The notes: generated by a model not told the origin, from the letters alone. DNA of 64,000 nucleotides from an uncultured Lachnospiraceae bacterium (GCA_947589305.1 CANQAP010000008.1:1-64000), one strand, 5' to 3'. Shown: positions 18,246 through 27,515, counted from the stretch's first letter. Translations and numbers: made by a program.

Positions 18246-19567
18246 TCAAAACGCTTCAGGAGAGCGTGACGGCATTTCATACCGTTCAATGCGTCAAACA
18301 GCAACTGCTTGATTGCGGATATCATGAACTGGAATACGGAGTGCCTTGGAATATCAGACAGGGCGAGGGGTATCTGATCGCCCCATACCCGTCTATGATC
18401 GTTGCGGTGAATGTCGGAACATTGCATGAACAGTCTCCGCTTCGGCTGGCAGTCGCGCACACGGACTTTCCCTGCCTGAAGATCAAGCCGCATCCGGAAT
18501 GCGCCGGAAAATATTATGTACGGATGAACGTGGAACCATACGGCGGATTGTTAAAGCCGACATGGTTTGACCGACCGTTGGGAATCGCAGGAAAAGTGGT
18601 GTTGAAAAGTGACGATGCTTTTCATCCGCAGATTCGTTATGTGCGGTCGAAAGACGCAGTCTGCATCATTCCTTCGTTGGCGCCGCATTTGACGAAAGGG
18701 AGTGAACAAAAGGAACCGGATATCCAACAGGAGATGATCCCGATCGTAGGATTGGATGATGTCGTAAAGCATGCGGAAGAGAAAAAAGAAAAGGATGTCG
18801 TACAGAAGGATTTTCTCGCCGCTTATTTAGAAGAACAGTGGAGCATTCCGCAGGACGATCTCTTGGCATACGATCTGTATGTATATAATACGGACCCGCT
18901 GGAGGCAGTAGGACTGCATGGGGAATTGATCAGCTCCCCACGCTTGGATAATTTAGCTTCGGTTGCCGCCCTGACGGAAGCCATGCAGGCATTGATCCAT
19001 ATTCCACACGGAAATCTTGCGGTTGCCGCAATGTTTGACAATGAAGAGATCGGAAGCCGTTCAAAACAGGGAGCCGATTCCGTCTTATTGCTACAGTTAT
19101 TGGATAAATTGGGCGCAGCTCTTGGAATCTCATCTGCAGATTGGAAGGACCGTATGACGCATGGATTTTTGCTTTCCATGGACGGTGCGCACGGTTATCA
19201 TCCGAATTATCCGGATAAATCGGATCCTACCAATCCGGTTTATTTAGGACAGGGACCGGTGATCAAGACCAGCGCTGCGCAGCGTTATCTTTCGGACAGT
19301 GAAACAACCGCCATTATCATGGAACTTTGCCGCCATGCCGGCATACATGCTCAGATACAGGTGAACCGTTCCGGAATGGCAGGCGGTCAGACTCTGGGAC
19401 CGATTCTGTCTTCGGTTTTGCCGATACCGGGTGCTGACGTAGGTATCCCGATGCTTGCCATGCACTCCGCAAGAGAATTGGCAGCGTGGAAGGACTATGC
19501 GCAGCTACGGGAATTAGCCGGTGTTTTTTTCCGATATGATGAACGATCAAACGATGACATCCGGTAA
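18233..19567 (+). CDS. apeB: M18 family aminopeptidase
   Basis: A cytoplasmic dinuclear-zinc aminopeptidase of the M18 (aspartyl aminopeptidase) family, 444 residues and full-length. The expected motifs appear in order: AHTDFPCLKIKP (zinc His), SSPRLDNLASV, FDNEEIGSRSKQGADS (Asp/Glu zinc ligands and base) and the C-terminal GIPMLAMHSARELA (zinc His). It removes N-terminal, often acidic, residues from peptides in the cytoplasm. The GTG start at 18233 overlaps the transglutaminase gene by 13 nt, so it is cotranscribed with the MoxR cluster. GAAGGTG is the probable RBS. A functional link to that cluster is unproven. Confidence 0.93.
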   Translation: METLIKTLQESVTAFHTVQCVKQQLLDCGYHELEYGVPWNIRQGEGYLIAPYPSMIVAVNVGTLHEQSPLRLAVAHTDFPCLKIKPHPECAGKYYVRMNVEPYGGLLKPTWFDRPLGIAGKVVLKSDDAFHPQIRYVRSKDAVCIIPSLAPHLTKGSEQKEPDIQQEMIPIVGLDDVVKHAEEKKEKDVVQKDFLAAYLEEQWSIPQDDLLAYDLYVYNTDPLEAVGLHGELISSPRLDNLASVAALTEAMQALIHIPHGNLAVAAMFDNEEIGSRSKQGADSVLLLQLLDKLGAALGISSADWKDRMTHGFLLSMDGAHGYHPNYPDKSDPTNPVYLGQGPVIKTSAAQRYLSDSETTAIIMELCRHAGIHAQIQVNRSGMAGGQTLGPILSSVLPIPGADVGIPMLAMHSARELAAWKDYAQLRELAGVFFRYDERSNDDIR

Positions 19568-19639
19568 CGGGAACGGATCGCGGCTGGATATCCCGCTGAA
19601 AATTTATTTTTTTATTTTAATACAGGAAAAAATGTGATA

Positions 19640-19669
19640 TTGACAAAGTTCAGACACTGCCCATACAAT
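19640..19669 (+). promoter_or_regulatory. Promoter of the CAP-domain protein gene
   Basis: TTGACA (19640-19645), an 18-bp spacer and TACAAT (19664-19669), about 80 nt upstream of the ATG. The sequence around the -35 (19626-19648) recurs at 30014-30037. Confidence 0.65.
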
Positions 19670-19747
19670 AAAGATGATATTTATATTACAGATGTGGGCG
19701 AACAAACATACGGACTGTGTTTGTGTGTAGGAAGGAGAACAAAAAAG

Positions 19748-20872
19748 ATGAAAAAAATGTATAGGATTATGATCGCGCTTTTTACGGTCATGTTGGTAGG
19801 GGTTCTGCAACCAATACACGCGGAAGCGGCAACATGGCAGAAAGATACGAACGGCTGGTGGTGGCAGCGGGATAACGGCAGTTATCCTTCAGGCAGTTGG
19901 GAGAAGATTAACGGAACTTGGTATTACTTTGATGCAAGCGGCTATATGACGACAGGCTGGCAAAAGGTAGGCGGTACATGGTACTACATGGATGCGAGCG
20001 GAGCAATGCTGACAGGCTGGAAAAAGATAGGCGGTACATGGTACTACATGGATGCGAGCGGAGCAATGCTGACGGGTTGGCAAAAAATAAGCGGTACATG
20101 GTACTACATGGATGCGGACGGAGCGATGCTGACGGGTTGGCAGTGGATTGGCAGCAAGTGCTATTATCTGGACGCGTCAGGGGCTATGGCGGCAGATACA
20201 TGGATTGACGGATATTATGTGGATGCTTCCGGTGTATGGATAGAAACCGCAGAGATGTCGGCACAATGGATGTCTTCCGGCGGACGCTGGTGGTATCGCC
20301 ATGCAGACGGCAGTTATACGACAAATGACTGGGAATGCGTAAACGGGCAATGGTACTATTTTGATTCGGAAGGATGGATGGCGGCAAACCAGTGGATCGG
20401 TGACTGCTATGCGGATGCAAACGGAAATATCACTCCTCAACCACAGACATATACAGTAGATTTAGGTAACGGTAATACGACAACGGTTGTCGGCATATAT
20501 GATCAGGAATATAGTCAGCAAGTCGTAGCGTTAGTCAATCAATACCGTGCGGCTAACGGGTTAAATACGCTGACCGCCGCGGATTTTAATGCGGATATCC
20601 GTGGATATGAAATTGCCTATTCGTTTGGACATACCAGACCGAACGGCAGCAGTTGCTTTACGGTTATGCCAAGCATAGGCGGAGCGGGAGAGAATATTGC
20701 GGCAGGTTATGGAACACCGGATGCGGTTATGACCGGTTGGAAGAATTCGCCGGGGCATAACGAAAATTTACTGAATGCGTCATGGACGAAAATCGACGTG
20801 GCATGTTTCCGCGTTTTGAAGAATGATAATGAAAACTACGGCATTTACTGGGTACAGTTGTTCGGTCAATAA
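19748..20872 (+). CDS. Secreted CAP-domain protein with cell-wall-binding repeats
   Basis: A surface protein of 374 residues from the ATG at 19748 (GGAAGGAG upstream; the ORF track starts 38 codons early). An N-terminal signal peptide ends near HAEAA. Six to eight aromatic 20-residue repeats of the choline-binding / glucan-binding type follow (GTWYYMDASGAMLTGW), covering residues ~30-235, which attach the protein to the cell wall. The C-terminal ~130 residues form a CAP/SCP-like domain (VALVNQYRAANGLNTL, then GHTRPNGSS, GENIAAG and SPGHNENLL). The YkwD-type bacterial CAP domain has no agreed enzymatic role. It is monocistronic. Confidence 0.93.
   Translation: MKKMYRIMIALFTVMLVGVLQPIHAEAATWQKDTNGWWWQRDNGSYPSGSWEKINGTWYYFDASGYMTTGWQKVGGTWYYMDASGAMLTGWKKIGGTWYYMDASGAMLTGWQKISGTWYYMDADGAMLTGWQWIGSKCYYLDASGAMAADTWIDGYYVDASGVWIETAEMSAQWMSSGGRWWYRHADGSYTTNDWECVNGQWYYFDSEGWMAANQWIGDCYADANGNITPQPQTYTVDLGNGNTTTVVGIYDQEYSQQVVALVNQYRAANGLNTLTAADFNADIRGYEIAYSFGHTRPNGSSCFTVMPSIGGAGENIAAGYGTPDAVMTGWKNSPGHNENLLNASWTKIDVACFRVLKNDNENYGIYWVQLFGQ
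19961..20140 (+). repeat. Three near-identical 60-bp tandem repeats inside the CAP gene
   Basis: Units 19961-20020, 20021-20080 and 20081-20140 share almost the whole 60 bp, including the invariant core GCGGTACATGGTACTACATG. They encode consecutive wall-binding repeats in frame. Nucleotide identity this high between units suggests recent duplication or homogenisation. Confidence 0.95.
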
Positions 20873-20916
20873 TCATGGTTCTTCACCGAAAGGTCAGGAC
20901 GCTTAAAAGATATGGG

Positions 20917-20953
20917 AAAACGGACGCAAATCGAATCGGTTTGCGTCCGTTTT
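20917..20953. terminator. Bidirectional terminator between convergent genes
   Basis: AAAACGGACGCAAA (20917-20930), a 9-nt loop and TTTGCGTCCGTTTT (20940-20953) form a 14-bp perfect stem with A and T flanks on both sides. It separates the CAP gene from the ABC permease. Confidence 0.88.
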
Positions 20954-20956
20954 GCA

Positions 20957-21745
20957 TTAATATTTCATCTGTTTTTCTAAAGCGTGCAGCAGAGCATACA
21001 AGATAATGGCGATAATGCAAAGTAAAAGGATGCCAAGTAACACCCAATCCATTTTAAAAACCTGACTGCCATAGATGATCAGATATCCTAATCCGGCTCG
21101 GGCTGCCAAGAATTCTCCGATAATGACGCCGACCAGACACAGACCGATATTGACCTTCATAACACTTAAAATGTTCTCGAGACTTGCCGGGATCACTACC
21201 AGCCGCAGGCAATCCAAGCGATTGCCGCCCAATGTTTTGATCAATTTTAGTTTGTCGGCTTCCACGGTAACGAATCCGGTATAGATATTTAAAATGCTGC
21301 CAAACACCGCTACAGAGATGGCACATACGATGATGGTCTTATAGTTCGCACCCAGCCATACGATCAGGATAGGGGCAAGCGCAGATTTCGGCAGACTGTT
21401 CAGGATCACCAGATACGGTTCTAGGATTTTGGAAAGTTTCGGATTCCACCATAATAAAATGGCGATCAAAATACTGCCTAATATGACAATGGAAAAACTG
21501 ACGAGGGTTTCTAGCAATGTGATTCCGATATGTGTAAACAGGGAACCCTCCTGAAGCATCTCCCAAAAGCATCTAGCAACAATACTGGGACTGCAAAATA
21601 TAAATGAATTGATCCATTCAAAATCAGCGGACAATTCCCACAATATCAGAAATCCAAGAAAAATGAACCATTGCATGCAGCGAACCTGAAGTTTTTCTTT
21701 TTTTTGACGATGTAGGAATTCAGATTGCTCTTTCGATAGTTCCAT
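20957..21745 (-). CDS. ABC transporter permease, SsuC/TauC/ThiX-like
   Basis: A 262-residue inner-membrane permease with about six helices and the EAA-type coupling loop (LKLIKTLGGNRLDCLRLVVIPASL, near residue 160). It belongs to the family that imports sulfonates, taurine, nitrate or thiamin precursors. It overlaps the 3' end of the ATPase gene by 26 nt, so the two are coupled. No substrate-binding protein is adjacent. The only suitable one in the window is the lipoprotein at 61.2-62.2 kb. Confidence 0.9.
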   Translation of the reverse strand: MELSKEQSEFLHRQKKEKLQVRCMQWFIFLGFLILWELSADFEWINSFIFCSPSIVARCFWEMLQEGSLFTHIGITLLETLVSFSIVILGSILIAILLWWNPKLSKILEPYLVILNSLPKSALAPILIVWLGANYKTIIVCAISVAVFGSILNIYTGFVTVEADKLKLIKTLGGNRLDCLRLVVIPASLENILSVMKVNIGLCLVGVIIGEFLAARAGLGYLIIYGSQVFKMDWVLLGILLLCIIAIILYALLHALEKQMKY

Positions 21746-22502
21746 GGTCTACCTCCTTCCATACGGCATTGAAATAATCGCGAAATTCCGGCGCATTCCG
21801 TGCAGTGCTAGGTGTTTTAGGTTCGACACTGAGTGAAATCGTATAGTCTGCTTTTAACTGTGCAGGACGGGAAGATAACACCAGAACCCGGTCTGACATA
21901 CTGATTGCTTCCGATAAGTCGTGCGTTACCAAAAGAGTAGTGATCTTCTGCTGATGCAAAATATTTCCGATATCGTCGGCAACGTGTAATCTTGTCTGAT
22001 AATCCAAGGCGCTAAACGGTTCGTCTAGCAACAGTAACTTCGGCGACAGAGCCAGTGTTCGGATCAGAGCAGCGCGTTGACGCATGCCGCCGGAAAGATG
22101 ACGGGGATAGGAATTCCTGAAATCATATAGACCATAAGTTTTTAACATATTGTCAATTAATACTTTTGCTTCCGGGGTTAGTTTTTTTTGAATTTCCAAG
22201 CCTAATGTAATGTTGCGGTATATGGTTCGCCATTCCAGCAGATGATCTTTTTGAAGCATATAGCCGATGGGTTCTGTATAATCATCGCGTGGCATACCGT
22301 TTATCAGAAGCTCACCTTGAGAAAGGGGAAGCAGTCCAGCAATTATATTTAAAAGTGTTGATTTTCCACAACCGCTAGGTCCAACAATTGATACGAATTC
22401 TCCCGAATCGACAGAAAATGAAATGTCTTTCAAGGCGACCGTTTCTCCAGCGGTGGTGTGATATGTGTAACCGACATTGCATAGTTCCAACATGGGCTGC
22501 AT
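21720..22502 (-). CDS. ABC transporter ATPase, SsuB/TauB/ThiZ-like
   Basis: A 260-residue cytoplasmic ATPase. Walker A is GPSGCGKST (~residue 40), the signature LSGGMRQRAALIRTLA (~138), Walker B LLLLDEPFSALD (~158) and the H-loop LLVTHDLSEA. The C-terminal ~45 residues fit the nitrate/sulfonate/taurine importer group. It is expected to energise the permease encoded just downstream. The substrate is not readable from this subunit. The start has GGAGGTA at good spacing. Confidence 0.92.
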   Translation of the reverse strand: MQPMLELCNVGYTYHTTAGETVALKDISFSVDSGEFVSIVGPSGCGKSTLLNIIAGLLPLSQGELLINGMPRDDYTEPIGYMLQKDHLLEWRTIYRNITLGLEIQKKLTPEAKVLIDNMLKTYGLYDFRNSYPRHLSGGMRQRAALIRTLALSPKLLLLDEPFSALDYQTRLHVADDIGNILHQQKITTLLVTHDLSEAISMSDRVLVLSSRPAQLKADYTISLSVEPKTPSTARNAPEFRDYFNAVWKEVDHGTIERAI

Positions 22503-22558
22503 ACAAATACCTCCGCAATTTAGTGATAAGATATTTTATGCAAAATAAAAGATATCGG

Positions 22559-22828
22559 CTACTCATCTTCGATCACATAGAAGTCCAGATAATCGAAATC
22601 CATGGCGTCGATAAAGTTGTCCTTGGTAAAACGGGTTCGGGCATGACAAATAAAGTCGTCCTGATTGGATTTCAGCCAGACAGGCTTGGATAAATCGAAT
22701 TCATAGCATAATTCTTCTAAAGCGGCATACACTTTTTGCGTCCGGCGCAGGCTCGAATCTGAAATGCAGACGACGTGATCTCGTACCAGATGATTATTTT
22801 TCATAATTCTTCCCCATACTCGAAACAT
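22559..22828 (-). CDS. Conserved small protein of unknown function
   Basis: An 89-residue soluble protein. The start at 22828 is supported by GAGGTG 7 nt upstream; the longer ORF in the track adds 23 residues without support. The sequence is acidic at its C-terminus (DFDYLDFYVIEDE) and has basic stretches near the N-terminus; no membrane segment, no cysteine motif. It resembles small hypothetical proteins I associate with Lachnospiraceae, but I know no function. It lies 56 bp upstream of the ABC ATPase gene on the same strand and may share its transcript. Confidence 0.75.
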   Translation of the reverse strand: MFRVWGRIMKNNHLVRDHVVCISDSSLRRTQKVYAALEELCYEFDLSKPVWLKSNQDDFICHARTRFTKDNFIDAMDFDYLDFYVIEDE

Positions 22829-23018
22829 AATAGGCACCTCGCTTGTAAGTGATTTGGAAACTGTATATAGCATAGCAAATATAGCAAAGAAAAGCAATCG
22901 GGCAGATGGGGATCAAAAACACAAAACGATAATATTTTCAACACAAAATGTACACATTTATATCGTATTTTAAGCATAGTTCAAGAAGATATTAACAAAG
23001 CAGAAAGAAGGAATCAGC

Positions 23019-24254
23019 ATGAAAAAAATCATAAAAAAAGCAGGATTGATCGCTGCCGGCGGTCTGTTGTTCGGCGTTTTGGCAGGAGCTTCCTTTATCG
23101 GAACGAAAACAGGCGTAGAATATGTATCGAATATGGTATCCGAACGGTTTGGAATTGAAAAGTCGGAGGCTAAAACATCGTCATCGAACCAGTCCTCAGT
23201 GATTCAGATCGGAGATTCGCAGGCGGTAGAAGTCGGTGTCAATACGGATAGTCAGTTGTATGATGTGGCGGATCTGGCTGAAAATGTCATGCCATCGATC
23301 GTTTCCATCACAAGTACCATAATCTATCAGAATCCATATGCTTTTTTTTACGGCGGCTCCTCGGAACGAACGGTGACCGGATGCGGTTCCGGTGTGATCA
23401 TTGGAGAAGATGACGATCGGCTGTTGATCGTAACCAATAATCATGTAGTTGAAGGAACGGAGTCATTAACAGTAGGTTTCTGTGACAATACCGATGCCGA
23501 AGCTACCATTATCGGCACGGATGTCGGAAATGATCTGGCTGTGGTATCCGTTCAAAAATCCTCTTTGTCAGACGAAACAAAAAATGTATTAAAGGTGGCG
23601 GAGTTAGGTGATTCGGAAGCCACACGCGTGGGAGAACCGGTCATTGCAGTGGGTAATGCACTTGGCTATGGGCAGTCGCTGACTGTCGGTTATGTCAGCG
23701 CATTAGATCGGACGATCACGATCAACAATACCTCCATTCAAATGATCCAGACGGATGCTGCCATCAATGAAGGAAACAGTGGTGGAGCCCTTTATAATCT
23801 GCAAGGACAGTTGATCGGAATTAATTCGGCAAAAGCGACAAATTACAGTAATAATGTAGAAGGCATGGGATATGCGATTCCGATTTCGGATGCACTTCCG
23901 GTCATACAGAGTATTGTTGACGGTACGCAGTCTTCAGTCGCATCCGGTAGCGCATATATGGGAATTCAGGGCAGAGATTTGAATGCCTATGATGCAGCTT
24001 CCTTTAATATGCCGCAAGGTGTATACCTGCTGGCAGTAGTAGAAGGCGGTCCGGCAGATTCTGCAGGGTTACAGGCAGGCGATGTCATAACGGCGATTGA
24101 CGGAACGGACATTACTTCTATGAATGAGATAAAAAGTATTTTAGCGAACAAAAATCCGGGAGATGTGATCACTGTTACCGTTTCCCGTTCCGATCAGCGA
24201 GGCAACTATGCAGAGCAGGACATTACGGTAACGCTTGGTAATTATGTAGAATAA
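23019..24254 (+). CDS. HtrA/DegP-like membrane serine protease with PDZ domain
   Basis: A 411-residue envelope protease of the S1C family. An N-terminal membrane anchor (residues ~7-30) is followed by a Ser/Gln-rich linker and a trypsin-like domain with the full triad: His in VTNNHVVEG (~140), Asp in GNDLAVVSV (~171) and Ser in NEGNSGGALYN (~252). A single PDZ domain (~310-400; GGPADSAGLQAGDVI) closes the protein. It degrades or refolds misfolded exported proteins. GAAGGAATC precedes the ATG. No CssR/CtsR site was recognised upstream. Confidence 0.94.
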   Translation: MKKIIKKAGLIAAGGLLFGVLAGASFIGTKTGVEYVSNMVSERFGIEKSEAKTSSSNQSSVIQIGDSQAVEVGVNTDSQLYDVADLAENVMPSIVSITSTIIYQNPYAFFYGGSSERTVTGCGSGVIIGEDDDRLLIVTNNHVVEGTESLTVGFCDNTDAEATIIGTDVGNDLAVVSVQKSSLSDETKNVLKVAELGDSEATRVGEPVIAVGNALGYGQSLTVGYVSALDRTITINNTSIQMIQTDAAINEGNSGGALYNLQGQLIGINSAKATNYSNNVEGMGYAIPISDALPVIQSIVDGTQSSVASGSAYMGIQGRDLNAYDAASFNMPQGVYLLAVVEGGPADSAGLQAGDVITAIDGTDITSMNEIKSILANKNPGDVITVTVSRSDQRGNYAEQDITVTLGNYVE

Positions 24255-24327
24255 CAAAGACAAAATGGTGGCAAGGATGGATTCGATGTTCATATAGTAT
24301 GAATAAGAGGTGTTATGGAATGAAGAG

Positions 24328-26073
24328 ATGGATAATCCGAAAATCGATACCGAGTTACAACTGTCTTTAGAACTGACACAGGAGGAAAGAGAAAAAAGTC
24401 TGGATCTATCGGTTGGATATGACGTGGAATTTGAAGAATGGGAAGTGATTGTGAAATATTCCGGCGATCTGACGGTGATACAGGAAGAACTGGGCGCCAG
24501 TGTGACACCGATGATCAATGAATATGCGATATTACGGATTCGGGAAAATCAAATGGAACGTTTGGCGGCATATCCGCAGATTGAATTCATAGAAAAACCG
24601 AAATCGTTAATCTTAGAAGAGATGGAAGGGATTCGTGCCTCGTGCATCAATCCGGTCAGGCTTCCACCTCTTTCTTTGCGTGGAGGGGGTGTATTACTGG
24701 CTGTGATCGATTCCGGAATTGACTATGCGCATCCGGATTTTCGGAATGCAGACGGAAGTACGCGTATCTTAAGTCTGTGGGATCAATCGATCGCAGGTAA
24801 TCCGCCTGCAGGTTATCAGATCGGAAGCGTATATACGGCGGAAGATATTGATCGGGCGTTACGGGAAAGCAACACCGCGCGCCGGTTAGAACTGCTTCCC
24901 GAAGTGGATTTATCCGGTCATGGCACACATGTCGCCGGCATTGCGGCAGGCAACGGCAGAGCATCGGACGGACGCTATGTCGGAGTAGCACCCGATGCGG
25001 ATTTATTAATTGTGAAACTGGCTCCGGCTTCCCAGCGTTCTTTTCCAAGGACATCCGAATTGATGCAGGGAATCGATTGGGTTGTGCGATACGGACTGGA
25101 GCGGAATCTGCCGGTCGTCATCAATCTGAGTTTCGGAAATAATTACGGAGATCATGAAGGAAACAGTCTTTTGGAACAGTATATGGATGATGTTGCAAAT
25201 CTGGGAAAAATGCTGATCGTAACCGGTTCCGGGAATGAAGGAAGCACCGGACGGCATGCGGGCGGCAATCTCCCGGTCGGAAACCGCCAGAATCAGACGA
25301 CAGAGATCGAATTTACGATCTCCCCCTTTGAAAGCGGGATGAATCTGCAAATATGGAAAAATTATGAGGACGAATTTGATATCGGTCTGCGTACGCCCTC
25401 CGGCATACTGCTCGGTCCGTTTTCCGCACGGCAACAGACACAGTCCGTTGCCGCTGGTCAGACGGATATCGCGCTCTACTATGGGCAGCCGACGCCATAT
25501 AACATCCGGCAGGAAATCTACATTGCCTTGATCCCGAGAAATAATTATATAGAAGAAGGCATCTGGACGTTGCTGCTATATCCGCGGGATATCCGTTCCG
25601 GACATTATGACGTATGGCTTCCGGTTGCAGGGGCAACCAATACGCAGACGATGTTTTTGAGACCGGAAGTATTGGATACTCTGACGATTCCGTCGAGTGC
25701 TTCCCGAGCGGTGACGGTAGGTGCATATAACTCCCGTACGGACAGTTACGCACCGTTCTCCGGGCGTGGGGACGGCAGTGTGAGATATGCCAAGCCGGAT
25801 CTGGTCGCACCCGGTGTGGATATCACTGCTGCGGCGCCTAACGGCGGATATGACACAAGAAGCGGTACATCTATGGCGGCTCCGTTTGTATCCGGCGCCG
25901 GTGTGTTATTGATGGAATGGGGAATCATACAGGGGAACGATCCGTTTCTGTTCGGTGAAAAATTAAGAGCGTATTTGCGAAAAGGGGCAAGACGTCTTGC
26001 AGGGTTTGGGGAATACCCCAATCCGGAAATCGGGTTTGGAGCTTTATGCGTCGAAAAGAGTATACCATTGTAA
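24328..26073 (+). CDS. Subtilase family (S8) peptidase, CspB-like
   Basis: A subtilisin-like serine peptidase of about 581 residues. The triad is complete: Asp in AVIDSGIDYAHPDF (~127), His in SGHGTHVAGIAAG (~198) and Ser in GTSMAAPFVSGAG (~514). Between His and Ser lies a ~200-residue jelly-roll-like insertion (GRHAGGNLPVG onwards). There is an N-terminal prodomain-like segment but no signal peptide. This plan fits the clostridial CspA/B/C group, whose members process spore-germination factors; many Lachnospiraceae carry paralogues of unknown role. ATG 24328 or GTG 24310 could start it; neither has an ideal RBS. Confidence 0.88.
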   Translation: MDNPKIDTELQLSLELTQEEREKSLDLSVGYDVEFEEWEVIVKYSGDLTVIQEELGASVTPMINEYAILRIRENQMERLAAYPQIEFIEKPKSLILEEMEGIRASCINPVRLPPLSLRGGGVLLAVIDSGIDYAHPDFRNADGSTRILSLWDQSIAGNPPAGYQIGSVYTAEDIDRALRESNTARRLELLPEVDLSGHGTHVAGIAAGNGRASDGRYVGVAPDADLLIVKLAPASQRSFPRTSELMQGIDWVVRYGLERNLPVVINLSFGNNYGDHEGNSLLEQYMDDVANLGKMLIVTGSGNEGSTGRHAGGNLPVGNRQNQTTEIEFTISPFESGMNLQIWKNYEDEFDIGLRTPSGILLGPFSARQQTQSVAAGQTDIALYYGQPTPYNIRQEIYIALIPRNNYIEEGIWTLLLYPRDIRSGHYDVWLPVAGATNTQTMFLRPEVLDTLTIPSSASRAVTVGAYNSRTDSYAPFSGRGDGSVRYAKPDLVAPGVDITAAAPNGGYDTRSGTSMAAPFVSGAGVLLMEWGIIQGNDPFLFGEKLRAYLRKGARRLAGFGEYPNPEIGFGALCVEKSIPL

Positions 26074-26075
26074 AA

Positions 26076-26160
26076 AAATACCGTTTACGTAAGATTTGCT
26101 ACCGTTCACGTAATAGATATTGACAATTATAAATAACATGTCACACTGAGAATAAATTGG
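26076..26160 (+). repeat. 85-bp duplicated promoter block, copy 1
   Basis: This stretch is repeated at 29885-29968 with a single-base length difference in the spacer between two short direct repeats and otherwise the same sequence. It includes TTGACA (26120-26125) and TATAAAT (26129-26135). It precedes the first lipoprotein-ABC cassette. Confidence 0.93.
26080..26113 (+). promoter_or_regulatory. Paired direct repeats, candidate LytTR regulator site 1
   Basis: ACCGTTTACGTAA (26080-26092) and ACCGTTCACGTAA (26101-26113) are direct repeats 21 bp apart. Known LytTR-domain sites are two 9-bp direct repeats of the type [TA][AC][CA]GTTN[AG][TG] with a 12-13 bp spacer; both halves match 8 of 9 positions with a 12-bp spacer. 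The second repeat would overlap the -35 region of a promoter using TATAAAT as -10, as for an activator-dependent promoter. Confidence 0.7.
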
Positions 26161-26192
26161 TAAAGAACGCGGTTAAGGGGGAAGGTGATTCG

Positions 26193-27515
26193 ATGGCAAA
26201 GAAAAGGAAAGTTATGAGTCTGATCTTGAGCCTGCCGGCATTGTTATTGCTGGCGGGCTGTTCAGAGAAGGAAACTGAAAGCAATCTGACATCGATATCG
26301 ACACTTAGACAATCTTTTGATGAGGAGACGGAACGGTTAAGGGATCGGGAATTTGATAACCTTGATTTTCAGGATGCTTATTTTGCGTTTCCGGAAGTCG
26401 ATGCGCTTTACAATCTCGAATATGAAAATGCTGTCACGGATTTCACATGGTCTCCGGAAGAAGCGTATGATTATTTATGTAAACAGACGGATGAATTATT
26501 TCCCGGATTATATGATGAGGAGCAGAAGGCGTATGAGATCCGGTTTATGGATGCGGAACCGGTGAACCGGGAAGTGTCGGACGATATATGGAGTCAGATC
26601 AATGCAACCGATAACTATGATTATCCGACACTGGAACAGTATCAAGAAGAAGATCTTGTGACTACGGAACTCCCGTGTCCAATGATTACCAACAGGGATT
26701 GCTATCTTGAATTATATAATGGCATCCTGAAGGGATACGATCAGGGAGAACTGGCGAGACGTACAGACTATAGTGGCAAGTTGGAAAAATTTGATGCTCT
26801 TGAGATATTTCCGATCGTGTATCGCACGATTGACCTACATAGTTTAAAAACATTTCATTTAGAAAGTGGGGATATTTCGATTGCGGATGCGGTGCAGTCT
26901 GCAGACGAGTATCTATCGAATTTGGAGCTGTCGTACCGGGAGCTTCCGTTTCAACCCAAGGTACAGAGCGTGAACGTACTTGCCATTGGAGGCGGCTGTT
27001 ATGCGTTTTATTTTAAGGTGGTTGAGGAATATAAGGGGATGGAATTCCATGCTGCTGAGCTGGATAAGACATCCATCGGTATCACGTACTTATCTGACAG
27101 TACAAATGAAGGTGGGATAGGAGGAGTGGCAGCCATGTGTGAAGCCGGTCAGATCACCAGATACAGAATGTCCACGCCATTTCTATACTCTGACGTTACG
27201 GAAACGGCAGAGTATGATGCGATCATACCATTGGAACAAGCAGCGGAACTGACATCCGTATATTTGACAGACGGTATGGAGTTTAAAGTACTGGGTGCTA
27301 CGGCAGTATACGTGCCTATATCAGAAAAAGACTCATCCCAGTATACGCAGGAAGAGGAGTATCAGCATAGACAGATAACGGTCAGACCCTGTTGGAGATT
27401 TCTCTTACAGCCTACAAACACAACCGGAAAGTTATATGATGTATTTGTGGATATGATTACTGGGAAAACATATACATTCATTCAGGTGATGGAATCAGAT
27501 GTAGAATATGAGTAG
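26193..27515 (+). CDS. Lipoprotein of LytTR-linked ABC cassette 1
   Basis: An exported lipoprotein of about 440 residues. A type II signal peptide ends in the lipobox LLAGC (Cys ~23), so it should sit on the outer face of the membrane. The rest is soluble and acidic. The C-terminal part, ending in VRPCWRFLL and VDMITGKTY, has the look of PepSY/YycI-like domains, and the same pattern recurs in the cassette 2 lipoprotein (VHPCWQF, VNVLSGDVYYY). The ATG at 26193 is chosen because GGGGAAGG lies upstream; the track adds 12 residues. It overlaps the next gene by 8 nt. The substrate is unknown; a LanI-like sequestering role is a guess. Confidence 0.82.
   Translation: MAKKRKVMSLILSLPALLLLAGCSEKETESNLTSISTLRQSFDEETERLRDREFDNLDFQDAYFAFPEVDALYNLEYENAVTDFTWSPEEAYDYLCKQTDELFPGLYDEEQKAYEIRFMDAEPVNREVSDDIWSQINATDNYDYPTLEQYQEEDLVTTELPCPMITNRDCYLELYNGILKGYDQGELARRTDYSGKLEKFDALEIFPIVYRTIDLHSLKTFHLESGDISIADAVQSADEYLSNLELSYRELPFQPKVQSVNVLAIGGGCYAFYFKVVEEYKGMEFHAAELDKTSIGITYLSDSTNEGGIGGVAAMCEAGQITRYRMSTPFLYSDVTETAEYDAIIPLEQAAELTSVYLTDGMEFKVLGATAVYVPISEKDSSQYTQEEEYQHRQITVRPCWRFLLQPTNTTGKLYDVFVDMITGKTYTFIQVMESDVEYE

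Noticed and set aside
19961-20140. 60-bp repeats as a CRISPR or other non-coding array
   Set aside because: The units are directly adjacent without spacers and encode an in-frame wall-binding repeat.
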